NCBI RefSeq assembly: GCF_000091305.1
Contig: NC_013929.1
Location: forward strand, 3,410,001 to 3,474,000
DNA length: 64,000 nt
Source: Streptomyces scabiei 87.22
GTDB lineage: Bacteria > Actinomycetota > Actinomycetes > Streptomycetales > Streptomycetaceae
Direction of reading: 5' to 3'
Every line of letters starts with the position of its first letter. Position 1 is the stretch's first letter. The notes beneath the pieces were generated by a model that saw only the letters and a program-made list of their open reading frames with translations, made no database searches and was not told the origin of the DNA. Position numbers and translations under genes: made by a program. Below are positions 25,655 through 34,483 of this stretch, in pieces.

Positions 25655-26419
25655 ATGAGCACCGACGTCAGCAGTGCGGAGAACGAGAACGGGGCGACCG
25701 TCCGTACCGCGCGCGTGCCCAAGTACTACCGCCTGAAGAAGCACCTGCTCGACATGACCGAGACGCTGCCGCCCGGCACGCCGGTCCCGCCGGAGCGCAC
25801 CCTCGCCGCCGAGTTCGACACCTCGCGCACCACCGTGCGGCAGGCGCTCCAGGAACTGGTGGTCGAGGGGCGGCTGGAGCGCATCCAGGGCAAGGGCACG
25901 TTCGTCGCCAAGCCCAAGGTCTCCCAGGCGCTGCAACTCACCTCCTACACCGAGGACATGCGCGCCCAGGGCCTCGAACCCACCTCCCAGCTGCTCGACA
26001 TCGGCTACATCACCGCCGACGACACGCTCGCGGGGCAGCTCGACATCACCGCCGGCGGCCGGGTCCTGCGCATCGAGCGCCTGCGCATGGCCAACGGCGA
26101 GCCGATGGCCATCGAGACGACCCATCTGAGCGCCAAGCGCTTCCCGGCCCTGCGCAGGTCACTGGTCAAGTACACCTCCCTCTACACCGCGCTGGCGGAG
26201 GTGTACGACGTCCGGCTCGCCGAGGCCGAGGAGACCATCGAGACCTCGCTGGCCACCCCGCGCGAGGCCGGTCTGCTGGGCACGGACGTGGGCCTGCCGA
26301 TGCTGATGCTGTCCCGGCACTCGCTGGACATGGAAGGCCAGCCGGTGGAGTGGGTGCGGTCGGTCTACCGCGGCGACCGGTACAAGTTCGTGGCGAGGCT
26401 CAAGCGCCCGCAGGACTGA
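25655..26419 (+). CDS. dasR: GntR/HutC-family global regulator DasR
   Basis: A 254-residue regulator. Residues about 20-90 form the GntR winged helix (ERTLAAEFDTSRTTVRQALQELVVEGRLERIQGKGTFVA contains the recognition helix), and residues about 95-250 the UTRA effector domain. In S. coelicolor DasR (same length) is released by glucosamine-6-phosphate and links N-acetylglucosamine to chitin use, development and antibiotics. Here it is divergent from dasA, with dre sites between them. ATG 25655 is chosen over the upstream frame because GGAAGG precedes it and the domain starts right after. Confidence 0.96.
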   Translation: MSTDVSSAENENGATVRTARVPKYYRLKKHLLDMTETLPPGTPVPPERTLAAEFDTSRTTVRQALQELVVEGRLERIQGKGTFVAKPKVSQALQLTSYTEDMRAQGLEPTSQLLDIGYITADDTLAGQLDITAGGRVLRIERLRMANGEPMAIETTHLSAKRFPALRRSLVKYTSLYTALAEVYDVRLAEAEETIETSLATPREAGLLGTDVGLPMLMLSRHSLDMEGQPVEWVRSVYRGDRYKFVARLKRPQD

Positions 26420-26828
26420 TCCACACGCGGCGCCCCGGCCGGCCGGCCGCGCGGGTCCCGGCGCCACGCGGCGGCGGCCGTTCGGGCGCGCCCGCGTCAC
26501 AGGTGGTGCACGCGGTGTGGCGCGACCCACGCTCCTGTTCTACGGTCCTTGCGTCGCCGCACCGACCCGGGAGGCCCCGCTGTGCGTACGCGCGGGCACG
26601 GCCCCGGCCCGGCGCTGCCGTGCGCCTCGGAAGGAGGGGGATCTCCGGACGGACCGCCAGGAAACGGACCCCTGCCAGGAGTTGGGCAGCCGCCGAACAC
26701 ACAACCTCCGCATCCGATATCCGGACAGGGGGTTCCGGACGACGGAACCCGTCCCTTAGATTTCCTGCGCGTCGAGCACATGATCAGCGGCGATCCATGG
26801 CGTACCAGTGAGGGGACGGAACCGGGAC
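26420..26828 (+). promoter_or_regulatory. Region upstream of the symporter operon
   Basis: About 409 bp without a credible gene. It has an 8-bp inverted repeat, GGGTTCCG (26730-26737) and CGGAACCC (26743-26750) around GACGA, directly before an AT-richer CTTAGATTT patch. This is a candidate operator-promoter for the DUF3311/symporter pair. Confidence 0.45.
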
Positions 26829-27098
26829 ATGTCAGAAGCGCCTGAAGTGGGACCACCGGTGGTGACACCTGTCAGAGTCGTCATCGCCCTGTGCCTGCTC
26901 GCCCCGTTCGTGGCGATGCTCTGGGTCGGCTCGTACGCGAAGACGGACCCGACGTTCATCGGTATCCCCTTCTTCTACTGGTACCAGATGGCCTGGGTGC
27001 TCATCTCCACCGCGCTCACCGCCACCGCGTACGTCCTGTGGCAGCGTGACCAGCGCGCCCGCAGGTCCCCCGCGCGGGACGGAGGTGTCGCGAAGTGA
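26829..27098 (+). CDS. DUF3311-type small membrane protein
   Basis: An 89-residue protein with two membrane helices (about 16-36 and 47-72) separated by a short loop containing IGIPFFYWYQM, the pattern of DUF3311 proteins that accompany sodium:solute symporters. Its stop overlaps the symporter GTG by four bases. It is probably an accessory subunit of the transporter. ATG 26829 gives the best fit; an upstream ATG at 26808 would add seven residues. Confidence 0.85.
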   Translation: MSEAPEVGPPVVTPVRVVIALCLLAPFVAMLWVGSYAKTDPTFIGIPFFYWYQMAWVLISTALTATAYVLWQRDQRARRSPARDGGVAK

Positions 27099-28723
27099 AG
27101 GACGGCGTGAACGGCGTCGCACTCGCCGTCTTCATCTTCTTCTTCCTGGCCGTCACGGTGATGGGCTTCCTGGCCGCGCGCTGGCGCAAGGCCGAGAACG
27201 AGCACAGCCTCGACGAATGGGGCCTCGGCGGCCGGTCGTTCGGCACCTGGGTCACCTGGTTCCTGCTCGGCGGCGACCTCTACACGGCGTACACCTTCGT
27301 CGCCGTCCCCGCGGCGATCTACGCGGCGGGCGCGGCCGGGTTCTTCGCGGTGCCGTACACGATCCTGGTGTACCCGCTGATCTTCACGTTCCTGCCGCGC
27401 CTGTGGTCGGTCTCCCACAAGCACGGCTATGTGACGACCTCGGACTTCGTACGCGGCCGCTTCGGCTCCAAGGGCCTGTCGCTGGCGGTCGCCCTCACCG
27501 GCATCCTGGCGACGATGCCTTACATCGCCCTCCAACTGGTCGGCATCCAGGCCGTGCTGGACGTGATGGGCGTGGGCGGCGGCGAGAACACGAACTGGTT
27601 CGTCAAGGACCTGCCGCTGCTGATCGCGTTCGGCGTCCTGGCCGCCTACACCTACTCCTCCGGCCTCCGGGCGCCCGCGCTGATCGCGTTCGTGAAGGAC
27701 ACCCTGATCTACCTCGTCATCGCGGTGGCGATCATCTACATCCCGATCAAGCTGGGCGGCTTCGACGACATCTTCGCCAAGGCGGGCGAGGCGTACAGCC
27801 AGACCAACCCGGCGACGGACAAACCGCGCGGGGCCCTCGTCCCCGGCGACGCCAACCAGTGGACGTACGCGACCCTGGCCCTCGGCTCGGCGCTCGCGCT
27901 GTTCATGTACCCGCACTCGATCACGGCGACGCTGTCGTCCAGGAGCCGCGAGGTCATCCGCCGCAACACGACGATCCTGCCGCTGTACTCGCTGATGCTG
28001 GGCCTGCTCGCCCTGCTGGGCTTCATGGCGATCGCGGCCGGCGTCCAGGTGCAGAACGGCCAGCTGGCGATTCCCCAGCTGTTCGAGACGATGTTCCCCG
28101 ACTGGTTCGCGGGCGTGGCCTTCGCGGCCATCGGCATCGGCGCGCTGGTCCCCGCGGCGATCATGTCCATCGCGGCGGCGAACCTCTTCACCCGCAACAT
28201 CTACAAGGACTTCATCAAGCCGGACGCCACGCCCGCGCAGGAGACCAAGGTCTCCAAGCTGGTGTCCCTGATGGTGAAGGTGGGTGCCCTGGCCTTCGTC
28301 CTCACCATGGACAAGACGGTGGCCATCAACTTCCAGCTGCTGGGCGGCATCTGGATCCTCCAGACCTTCCCGGCGCTCGTCGGCGGTCTGTTCACCCGCT
28401 GGTGCCACCGCTGGGCCCTCCTCGCGGGCTGGGCCGTCGGCATGCTGTACGGCACGGTCGCCGCGTACGGCGTGGCCTCCCCCACGCAGAAGCACTTCGG
28501 CGGCTCCTCCGCGGAGATCCCCGGCATCGGCGAGATCGGCTACATCGGCCTGACCGCGTTCGTCCTCAACGTGGTGGTCACGGTGGTCCTCACCTTCGCC
28601 CTGCGGGCCTTCAACGCCCCCGACGGCATCGACGAGACCAGCCCGGAGGACTACACGGCGGACGCGGGCGACGCGGGCGTCCAGGTGGAACTCCCGCCGG
28701 CGACAGCGGGGTCGAGCCACTAG
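27095..28723 (+). CDS. mctP: Sodium:solute symporter (monocarboxylate, MctP-like)
   Basis: A 542-residue SSF-family transporter with about 13 helices: LGGRSFGTWVTWFLLGGDLYTAYTF, GFFAVPYTILVYP, and SAMIASIAAANLFTRN-like segment IMSIAAANLFTRNIYKDF. Close relatives such as rhizobial MctP carry lactate, pyruvate and other monocarboxylates; the substrate here is inferred. It is coupled to a DUF3311 subunit. The TAG stop codon coincides with the left end of a 179-bp palindromic element, which restores rather than removes the stop. Confidence 0.87.
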   Translation: MKDGVNGVALAVFIFFFLAVTVMGFLAARWRKAENEHSLDEWGLGGRSFGTWVTWFLLGGDLYTAYTFVAVPAAIYAAGAAGFFAVPYTILVYPLIFTFLPRLWSVSHKHGYVTTSDFVRGRFGSKGLSLAVALTGILATMPYIALQLVGIQAVLDVMGVGGGENTNWFVKDLPLLIAFGVLAAYTYSSGLRAPALIAFVKDTLIYLVIAVAIIYIPIKLGGFDDIFAKAGEAYSQTNPATDKPRGALVPGDANQWTYATLALGSALALFMYPHSITATLSSRSREVIRRNTTILPLYSLMLGLLALLGFMAIAAGVQVQNGQLAIPQLFETMFPDWFAGVAFAAIGIGALVPAAIMSIAAANLFTRNIYKDFIKPDATPAQETKVSKLVSLMVKVGALAFVLTMDKTVAINFQLLGGIWILQTFPALVGGLFTRWCHRWALLAGWAVGMLYGTVAAYGVASPTQKHFGGSSAEIPGIGEIGYIGLTAFVLNVVVTVVLTFALRAFNAPDGIDETSPEDYTADAGDAGVQVELPPATAGSSH

Positions 28724-28899
28724 GGCGTGTTGCGAAAGTCCCGTCGTTCGCCCGAAGGGCGGGCCTCGCGGCGTCAGGTGCGTGCTCTCGGCGTGCCGGG
28801 CGGAAGCCCTCGTACTGGATGTACTTGGGCTTTCGCCCGGTGCGGCGAGAGTGCGTGCATGGCGTCGCGAGGCAGGCGGGACTTTCGCAACACGCCCTA
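28721..28899. mobile_element. 179-bp palindromic mobile element (MITE-like), copy 1
   Basis: It begins TAGGGCGTGTTGCGAAAGTC and ends with the reverse complement of that sequence. The perfect terminal repeat is 23 bp, and the TA at each end is the likely target duplication. By eye it matches 57342-57520 base for base. It encodes no transposase. Its first bases supply the symporter stop codon. The ends resemble those of the IS5-family element at 57521 (15 of the first 20 bases). Confidence 0.88.
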
Positions 28900-28983
28900 G
28901 CCCTCCCAGGGGCGCTGTCCCTTCGACTCCCTTCGTGGTGGGCGGTTCGGGTGGCGGGTGCGTGCGGATCCGGTGGGGGCTGG

Positions 28984-29049
28984 TCGCGCAGTTCCCCGCG
29001 CCCCTGAAAAGCAGGGGCTGATCTTTTAGGGGCGCGGGGAACTGCGCGA
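28984..29049. repeat. Full palindrome of the GGGGCGCGGGGAACTGCGCG family
   Basis: TCGCGCAGTTCCCCGCGCCCCT (28984-29005) is exactly repeated in reverse complement at 29028-29049 with a 22-nt spacer: a perfect 22-bp stem. It lies between the symporter and the nucleoside hydrolase and may terminate transcription. Degenerate relatives are at 23809, 36271 and 44044. Confidence 0.8.
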
Positions 29050-29167
29050 GAAGCCCCACCCACCCGCACCCGACCACGCAGCTGCCCGGGGTCGAAGGGG
29101 CAGAGCCCTTGGAGGACGGGACGGGTAAGGGCGGCGGGGGCGAGAAACGCCCCGCTACCCTGACAAG

Positions 29168-30157
29168 GTGACCGCTCGCGCACCGATCGTCCTGGACAGC
29201 GACCCCGGTATCGACGACGCCGTAGCCCTGCAGTACCTCCTGGGCACAGGCCTGTGGGACCTCAAGGCCTACACCTCGGTGGGCGGCAACCTCCCCGCCG
29301 AGGCGACCTACGCCAACGCCAGAGCCCTCGCCCGAGCCCTCCGCATCGACGGGGGCACCCCCGTGCACCGCGGCGCCGGCCGCACCCTCTCCCGCCTCCC
29401 CTACCGAGAGGCGTCCGCCTTCCACGGCCGGGCGGGCCTCGGGAACGAGACCCTGCCCGACTCCACGGCCCCGCACCCGACGGAGTCCTCCGCACAGGCC
29501 CTGCTCCGCCTCTCCCGGGAGTACGAGGGCGAGCTGACGGTGTGCGCCACCGGCCCCCTGACCAACGTCGCCGTCGCCCTCCTGGAGGACCCCGGCTTCG
29601 CGCGCCGCGTCGGCAGGTTCGTGTTCATGGGCGGCGCCGCCCAGGTGCCGGGGAACATCACCCCGGTCGCCGAGTTCAACATCTGGGCCGACCCCGACGC
29701 GGCCGAGGTCGTGCTCTCCTCCGGCATCCCGTTCACCATGGTCGACCTGGACGCCTCGCACCGCTGGCTGTTCCGCCCCGCCGACCTGGCCGCCCTGGAG
29801 GCCGCCGGCCCGGGCACGGCCCTCGCCGCCCGGCTGATGCGCACGTACATGGACGCCTACAGCCGCCACGGCGGGGACGGCACCTGCCCGCTGCACGATC
29901 CCCTGGCCGTGGGGGTCTGCGGGGACGAGGCGTTCGTGGCCGCCGCCGAGGGAGCCGTCATCGTCGAATGCGCGAGCGAACTCACGCGGGGCCAGACCGT
30001 GTTCGTCCCGGCCGCCGCTCCGCGCGTGCACTACTCCGAGTCCCCCGCCCTGACCGCCCGCCTCCGCACCACCGGCCGCGTCGCCCTGGGACCGGGCACC
30101 CGCGACTTCAGCGAGGACTTCGTGGCGACCCTGCCCCGGTGGCCGGCGGTGGACTGA
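29168..30157 (+). CDS. Inosine-uridine-type nucleoside hydrolase
   Basis: A 329-residue enzyme with the metal-binding N-terminus IVLDSDPGIDDAVAL, the central segment LTVCATGPLTNVAVAL, FVFMGGAAQVPGN with EFNIWADPDAAEVV, and a C-terminal HDPLAV that completes calcium binding. It hydrolyses N-ribosyl bonds of nucleosides for base salvage. GTG 29168 is the start giving the family N-terminus at once. It stands alone after the palindromic repeats. Confidence 0.9.
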   Translation: MTARAPIVLDSDPGIDDAVALQYLLGTGLWDLKAYTSVGGNLPAEATYANARALARALRIDGGTPVHRGAGRTLSRLPYREASAFHGRAGLGNETLPDSTAPHPTESSAQALLRLSREYEGELTVCATGPLTNVAVALLEDPGFARRVGRFVFMGGAAQVPGNITPVAEFNIWADPDAAEVVLSSGIPFTMVDLDASHRWLFRPADLAALEAAGPGTALAARLMRTYMDAYSRHGGDGTCPLHDPLAVGVCGDEAFVAAAEGAVIVECASELTRGQTVFVPAAAPRVHYSESPALTARLRTTGRVALGPGTRDFSEDFVATLPRWPAVD

Positions 30158-30209
30158 CCGGCTCCCGCCGTCCACGGGACCGGCCCGGCCGACCCTCGCG
30201 CGGGCCCGC

Positions 30210-30326
30210 ATGGAGCGCGCCCGGACCGTGCGGGGCTGTGTACGCGTGCTGCTGTCGACCCAGCGGAGCGTGCACGCGGCCCGTCGCATCCACGAACGCC
30301 TGGGCTTCACCCGCGCACCAGCGTGA
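30210..30326 (+). pseudogene. C-terminal remnant of a GNAT acetyltransferase
   Basis: In this frame the 38 codons before the TGA read VLLSTQRSVHAARRIHERLGFTRAPA, the terminal helix and strand of GNAT acetyltransferases, where AARR-x-YERLGF is typical. The acetyl-CoA-binding part is missing; the sequence directly upstream belongs to the nucleoside hydrolase. It is a decayed gene end. The ATG at 30210 is probably not a real start. Confidence 0.65.
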
Positions 30327-30444
30327 CGGGAGCCGCCTCCCCGAGGCCCCGGACATCACTCTCCTCGCCCATGAGTTGACGCTCTGACACCCTGCGAAGC
30401 CGAACGCGACACAACATGTGGGGGTGACACCGCGCCCCGGCACT

Positions 30445-30577
30445 AGATGTATGCTCATGCTCGCTGTCGCCGCAGGGGAATCCGGTGCGAATCCGGAACT
30501 GTCCCGCAACGGTGTACTCGCGTGCGTTCATGCCCTTCTGCGCACGCCTGTTCAGTCCGAACACCTGTCGACAGCGC
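30445..30577 (+). promoter_or_regulatory. Cobalamin (adenosylcobalamin) riboswitch of nrdAB
   Basis: The conserved B12 aptamer core is clear: GGGGAA (30475), GGTGCGAATCC (30484), then CTGTCCCGCAACGGTG (about 30499-30514), and the B12-box-like AGTCCGAACACCTGTCG (30554-30570). Outer limits are approximate. In S. coelicolor a B12 riboswitch turns off the class Ia nrdABS operon when the B12-dependent class II reductase can work. A possible promoter, GTGACA (30424) with TAGATG (30444), lies just before it. Confidence 0.88.
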
Positions 30578-30708
30578 GCCCGGCCGTCCGGTCCGGGTGC
30601 CTGACGTCCGGGCCTCGTGGAATGGGCCGGTGGACGCGACGCCCCGTGCGCTCGTGAGCTGCCGCCTGCCCTCCGCCGGGCCCCTTGCCGAGCGAGGGAG
30701 AGCCCCAC

Positions 30709-33117
30709 GTGACCATCGCGCCAGCCGACCCGGTTTCAGCCGACCTGGCTTCGACCGATCCGGCGACGGAGACGGACGGTCCCGGTTCCGCGTTGCTGCG
30801 GACCCTGACCGAGCTGACCGTCGACCTCCCCGACGCCGACCCCGGCCGGGTCGCCGCCGCCGCGCTGCGCGGACGGTCCTCGCGCGCGGCCACCGCCGAG
30901 ATGGTCGCGGAACTGCGCGAGCTCGCCACGGAGGCGGCCGCCGGGCTGATCTCCGAGGACCCCGCGTACTCGAAGCTGGCCGCCCGTCTGCTGGCCATCG
31001 GCATCCGAGCCGAGGCCGCCTCGCAGGGCGTCACGACGTTCACCGAGTCCATCGCCGTGGGCCACCGGGAGGGCCTCGTCGCCGACCGCACCGCGGAGTT
31101 CGTCCGCGTGCACGGCGCGCGTCTCGACGCCCTGGTCGACCCGGCCGGCGACGACCGCTTCGGCTACTTCGGCCTGCGCACCCTGCACAGCCGCTATCTG
31201 CTCAGGCACCCGCTCACCCGCAAGGTCGTCGAGACACCCCAGCACTTCATGCTGCGGGTGGCGAGCGGCCTCGCGGAGGACGACACCCCGCGCGCCGTGG
31301 ACGAGGTCTCCGCGCTCTACGGCCTCATGAGCCGCCTCGACTACCTCCCCTCCTCCCCCACGCTGTTCAACTCCGGCACCCGCCACCCCCAGATGTCCTC
31401 CTGCTACCTCCTCGACTCCCCGCTGGACGAGCTGGACTCCATCTACGACCGCTACCACCAGGTGGCCCGTCTCTCGAAGCACGCCGGCGGCATCGGCCTG
31501 TCGTACTCCCGCATCCGCTCGCGCGGTTCACTGATCCGGGGCACCAACGGGCACTCCAACGGCATCGTGCCGTTCCTGAAGACGCTGGACGCCTCGGTCG
31601 CCGCCGTGAACCAGGGCGGCCGGCGCAAGGGCGCGGCCGCGGTCTATCTGGAGACCTGGCACTCCGACATCGAGGAGTTCCTGGAGCTGCGCGACAACAC
31701 CGGTGAGGACGCCCGCCGTACGCACAACCTGAACCTCGCGCACTGGATCCCGGACGAGTTCATGCGCCGGGTGAACGCCGACGAGCAGTGGTCGCTGTTC
31801 TCCCCGGCCGACGTGCCCGAGCTGGTCGACCTGTGGGGCGAGGAGTTCGAGGCGGCCTACCGCAAGGCGGAGGCGAACGGCCTGGCGCGCAAGACGATCG
31901 CGGCCCGTGATCTGTACGGCCGCATGATGCGCACCCTCGCGCAGACCGGCAACGGCTGGATGACCTTCAAGGACGCGGCCAACCGCACCGCCAACCAGAC
32001 GGCCGAGCCGGGCCACGTCGTCCACTCCTCCAACCTCTGCACGGAGATCCTGGAGGTCACGGACGACGGGGAGACCGCGGTCTGCAACCTGGGCTCGGTG
32101 AACCTGGGCGCGTTCGTCGACCGGGCCGCGGGCGACCTGGACTGGGAGCGGCTGGACGAGACCGTCCGGACGGCCGTCACCTTCCTCGACCGCGTCGTCG
32201 ACATCAACTTCTACCCGACCGAGCAGGCGGGCCGCTCCAACGCCAGGTGGCGCCCGGTCGGCCTCGGCGCGATGGGGTTGCAGGACGTCTTCTTCCAGCT
32301 GCGCCTGCCCTTCGACTCCCCCGAGGCGAAGGCGCTGTCCACGCGGATCGCCGAGCGGATCATGCTCGCCGCGTACGAGGCGTCCGCCGACCTCGCCGAG
32401 CGCAACGGCCCGCTGCCTGCCTGGGAGAAGACCCGTACGGCCCGGGGCGTGCTGCACCCCGACCACTACGGTGTCGAGCCGGCCTGGTCGGAGCGCTGGG
32501 CGGCCCTGCGCGAGCGCGTCGCGGCGACGGGCATGCGCAACGCGCTGCTGCTCGCCATCGCGCCCACGGCCACCATCGCCTCGATCGCCGGCGTGTACGA
32601 GTGCATCGAGCCGCAGGTGTCCAACCTGTTCAAGCGCGAGACACTGTCGGGCGAGTTCCTCCAGGTCAACTCGTACCTGGTGAGGGACCTCAAGGAGCTG
32701 GGCGTCTGGGACGCCCGCACCCGGGAGGCGCTGCGCGACTCGAACGGCTCGGTGCAGGACTTCGCGTGGATCCCGGCCGACGTCCGGGCGCTGTACCGCA
32801 CGGCCTGGGAGATCCCGCAGCGCGGCCTGATCGACATGGCCGCCGCCCGCACCCCGTACCTGGACCAGTCGCAGTCGCTGAACCTGTTCCTGGAGACGCC
32901 GACCATCGGCAAGCTCTCCTCGATGTACGCGTACGCCTGGAAGTCGGGGCTGAAGACCACGTACTACCTGCGCTCGCGCCCGGCGACCCGAATCGCCCGC
33001 GCGGCCCAGGGCCAGGCCCGGCAGCCCGAGACGACCGTCCCCGTCCAGCAGGCCACCTCCGAAGAGGCCCTCGCCTGCTCCCTTGAGAACCCCGAGTCCT
33101 GCGAGGCCTGTCAGTGA
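30709..33117 (+). CDS. nrdA: Ribonucleotide reductase class Ia, large subunit
   Basis: From GTG 30709, with GAGGGA 9 bases before, the protein has 802 residues. Features include an ATP-cone-like N-terminal region, SSPTLFNSGTRHPQMSSCYLL with one redox-active Cys, HSSNLCTEILE carrying the radical Cys (N-x-C-x-E), and the tail CSLENPESCEACQ, which re-reduces the active site. It makes deoxyribonucleotides aerobically. The riboswitch upstream ties it to cobalamin supply. nrdB follows within 60 bp. Confidence 0.95.
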   Translation: MTIAPADPVSADLASTDPATETDGPGSALLRTLTELTVDLPDADPGRVAAAALRGRSSRAATAEMVAELRELATEAAAGLISEDPAYSKLAARLLAIGIRAEAASQGVTTFTESIAVGHREGLVADRTAEFVRVHGARLDALVDPAGDDRFGYFGLRTLHSRYLLRHPLTRKVVETPQHFMLRVASGLAEDDTPRAVDEVSALYGLMSRLDYLPSSPTLFNSGTRHPQMSSCYLLDSPLDELDSIYDRYHQVARLSKHAGGIGLSYSRIRSRGSLIRGTNGHSNGIVPFLKTLDASVAAVNQGGRRKGAAAVYLETWHSDIEEFLELRDNTGEDARRTHNLNLAHWIPDEFMRRVNADEQWSLFSPADVPELVDLWGEEFEAAYRKAEANGLARKTIAARDLYGRMMRTLAQTGNGWMTFKDAANRTANQTAEPGHVVHSSNLCTEILEVTDDGETAVCNLGSVNLGAFVDRAAGDLDWERLDETVRTAVTFLDRVVDINFYPTEQAGRSNARWRPVGLGAMGLQDVFFQLRLPFDSPEAKALSTRIAERIMLAAYEASADLAERNGPLPAWEKTRTARGVLHPDHYGVEPAWSERWAALRERVAATGMRNALLLAIAPTATIASIAGVYECIEPQVSNLFKRETLSGEFLQVNSYLVRDLKELGVWDARTREALRDSNGSVQDFAWIPADVRALYRTAWEIPQRGLIDMAAARTPYLDQSQSLNLFLETPTIGKLSSMYAYAWKSGLKTTYYLRSRPATRIARAAQGQARQPETTVPVQQATSEEALACSLENPESCEACQ

Positions 33118-33173
33118 TTCCCGCCCGCCACCCGACCACCACCCCTGGAGGACGGCGCTTCGCGCCGGCTGTG

Positions 33174-34181
33174 ATGACTGACCAGAACCTGCTCGACCCC
33201 GGCTTCGAGCTGACTCTGCGCCCCATGCGCTACCCGGACTTCTACGAGCGCTACCGGGACGCGATCAAGAACACCTGGACCGTCGAGGAGGTCGACCTCC
33301 ACTCGGACGTCGCCGACCTGGCGAAGCTGTCCGAGGGCGAGCAGCACATGATCGGCCGGCTGGTCGCGTTCTTCGCGACGGGCGACTCGATCGTGGCGAA
33401 CAACCTGGTGCTCACCCTCTACAAGCACATCAACTCCCCCGAGGCGCGGCTCTACCTGAGCCGCCAGCTCTTCGAGGAGGCCGTGCACGTCCAGTTCTAT
33501 CTGACGCTGCTGGACACCTATCTGCCCGACCCGGCGGACCGGGTGGCGGCCTTCGCGGCGGTGGAGAACATCCCGTCCATCCGTGAGAAGGCGGAGTTCT
33601 GCTTCAAGTGGATGGACTCGGTGGAGAAGCTGGACCGTCTGGAGTCCCAGGCGGACCGCCGGCGCTTCCTGCTCAACCTGATCTGCTTCGCGGCGTGCAT
33701 CGAGGGCCTGTTCTTCTACGGCGCCTTCGCCTACGTCTACTGGTTCCGCAGCCGGGGGCTGCTGCACGGTCTGGCGACGGGCACCAACTGGGTGTTCCGC
33801 GACGAGACCATGCACATGTCCTTCGCCTTCGAGGTGGTGGACACCGTCCGCAAGGAGGAGCCGGAGCTCTTCGACGAACTGCTCCGGCAGCAGGTCACCG
33901 ACATGCTGAAGGAGGCCGTCGAGGCCGAGCTGCAGTTCGGGCGCGATCTGTGCGGTGACGGCCTGCCGGGCATGAACACCGAGTCGATGCGGCAGTACCT
34001 GGAGTGTGTCGCCGACCAGCGGCTCACCCGCCTCGGCTTCGCGCCGGTCTACGGCTCGCAGAACCCGTTCTCGTTCATGGAGCTGCAGGGTGTCCAGGAG
34101 CTGACCAACTTCTTCGAGCGACGTCCCTCGGCCTATCAGGTGGCGGTGGAGGGCACCGTCGACCTGGACGAGGACTTCTAG
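33174..34181 (+). CDS. nrdB: Ribonucleotide reductase class Ia, small subunit
   Basis: A 335-residue R2 protein. The di-iron ligands and radical Tyr are visible: Asp71 (FFATGDSI), EEAVHVQFY (Glu102, His105, Tyr109), ACIEGLFF, and DETMHMSF with Glu and His. The C-terminus ends in acidic DLDEDF, which docks on NrdA. ATG 33174 is used because the family N-terminus (MTDQNLLDPGFELTLRPMRYP) starts here. The open frame begins at GTG 33114, overlapping the nrdA stop by four bases, and could add 20 residues. Confidence 0.94.
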   Translation: MTDQNLLDPGFELTLRPMRYPDFYERYRDAIKNTWTVEEVDLHSDVADLAKLSEGEQHMIGRLVAFFATGDSIVANNLVLTLYKHINSPEARLYLSRQLFEEAVHVQFYLTLLDTYLPDPADRVAAFAAVENIPSIREKAEFCFKWMDSVEKLDRLESQADRRRFLLNLICFAACIEGLFFYGAFAYVYWFRSRGLLHGLATGTNWVFRDETMHMSFAFEVVDTVRKEEPELFDELLRQQVTDMLKEAVEAELQFGRDLCGDGLPGMNTESMRQYLECVADQRLTRLGFAPVYGSQNPFSFMELQGVQELTNFFERRPSAYQVAVEGTVDLDEDF

Positions 34182-34277
34182 GCCACCCAGGTCAGCGGTG
34201 TGACCCTCGTCCCCGGCCGGCGTGACCCGCGCGGTCGTCGTCGTGCCGGGGACGTGTCAGTGGCACCAGCACCGCGA

Positions 34278-34448
34278 TCATGCGGCGCGGGCGATGTGGT
34301 GCGACGCCCGTCGTTCCTGCGCCTGCCTGAGCTGCCGGTCGACGCGCCACTCGTGCACGATGCCGACGATCGCGGGCAGTGCGACCAGGGCGAGCAGTCC
34401 GAGAACGGCCAGGGTTCCGATGAGTCCTTGCAGCTGTGTCGTTTCCAT
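34278..34448 (-). CDS. 56-residue single-span membrane peptide
   Basis: METTQLQGLIGTLAVLGLLA starts a product with one hydrophobic helix (about residues 8-30) followed by a strongly charged amphipathic tail (HEWRVDRQLRQAQERRASHH). Codon use is normal for the genus and the helix boundary is sharp, which supports a real gene. It lies divergently between nrdB and the GATase1/AraC regulator. The ribosome site is weak. Function unknown. Confidence 0.6.
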   Translation of the reverse strand: METTQLQGLIGTLAVLGLLALVALPAIVGIVHEWRVDRQLRQAQERRASHHIARAA

Positions 34449-34483
34449 GGACACCACTTTGGCGCCGAATGCTCCTGACAAAC

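Noticed and set aside
26975..30310. A 1111-codon open frame on the minus strand
   Set aside because: Antisense to the symporter and nucleoside hydrolase and passes through the palindromic element; no domain is recognisable.
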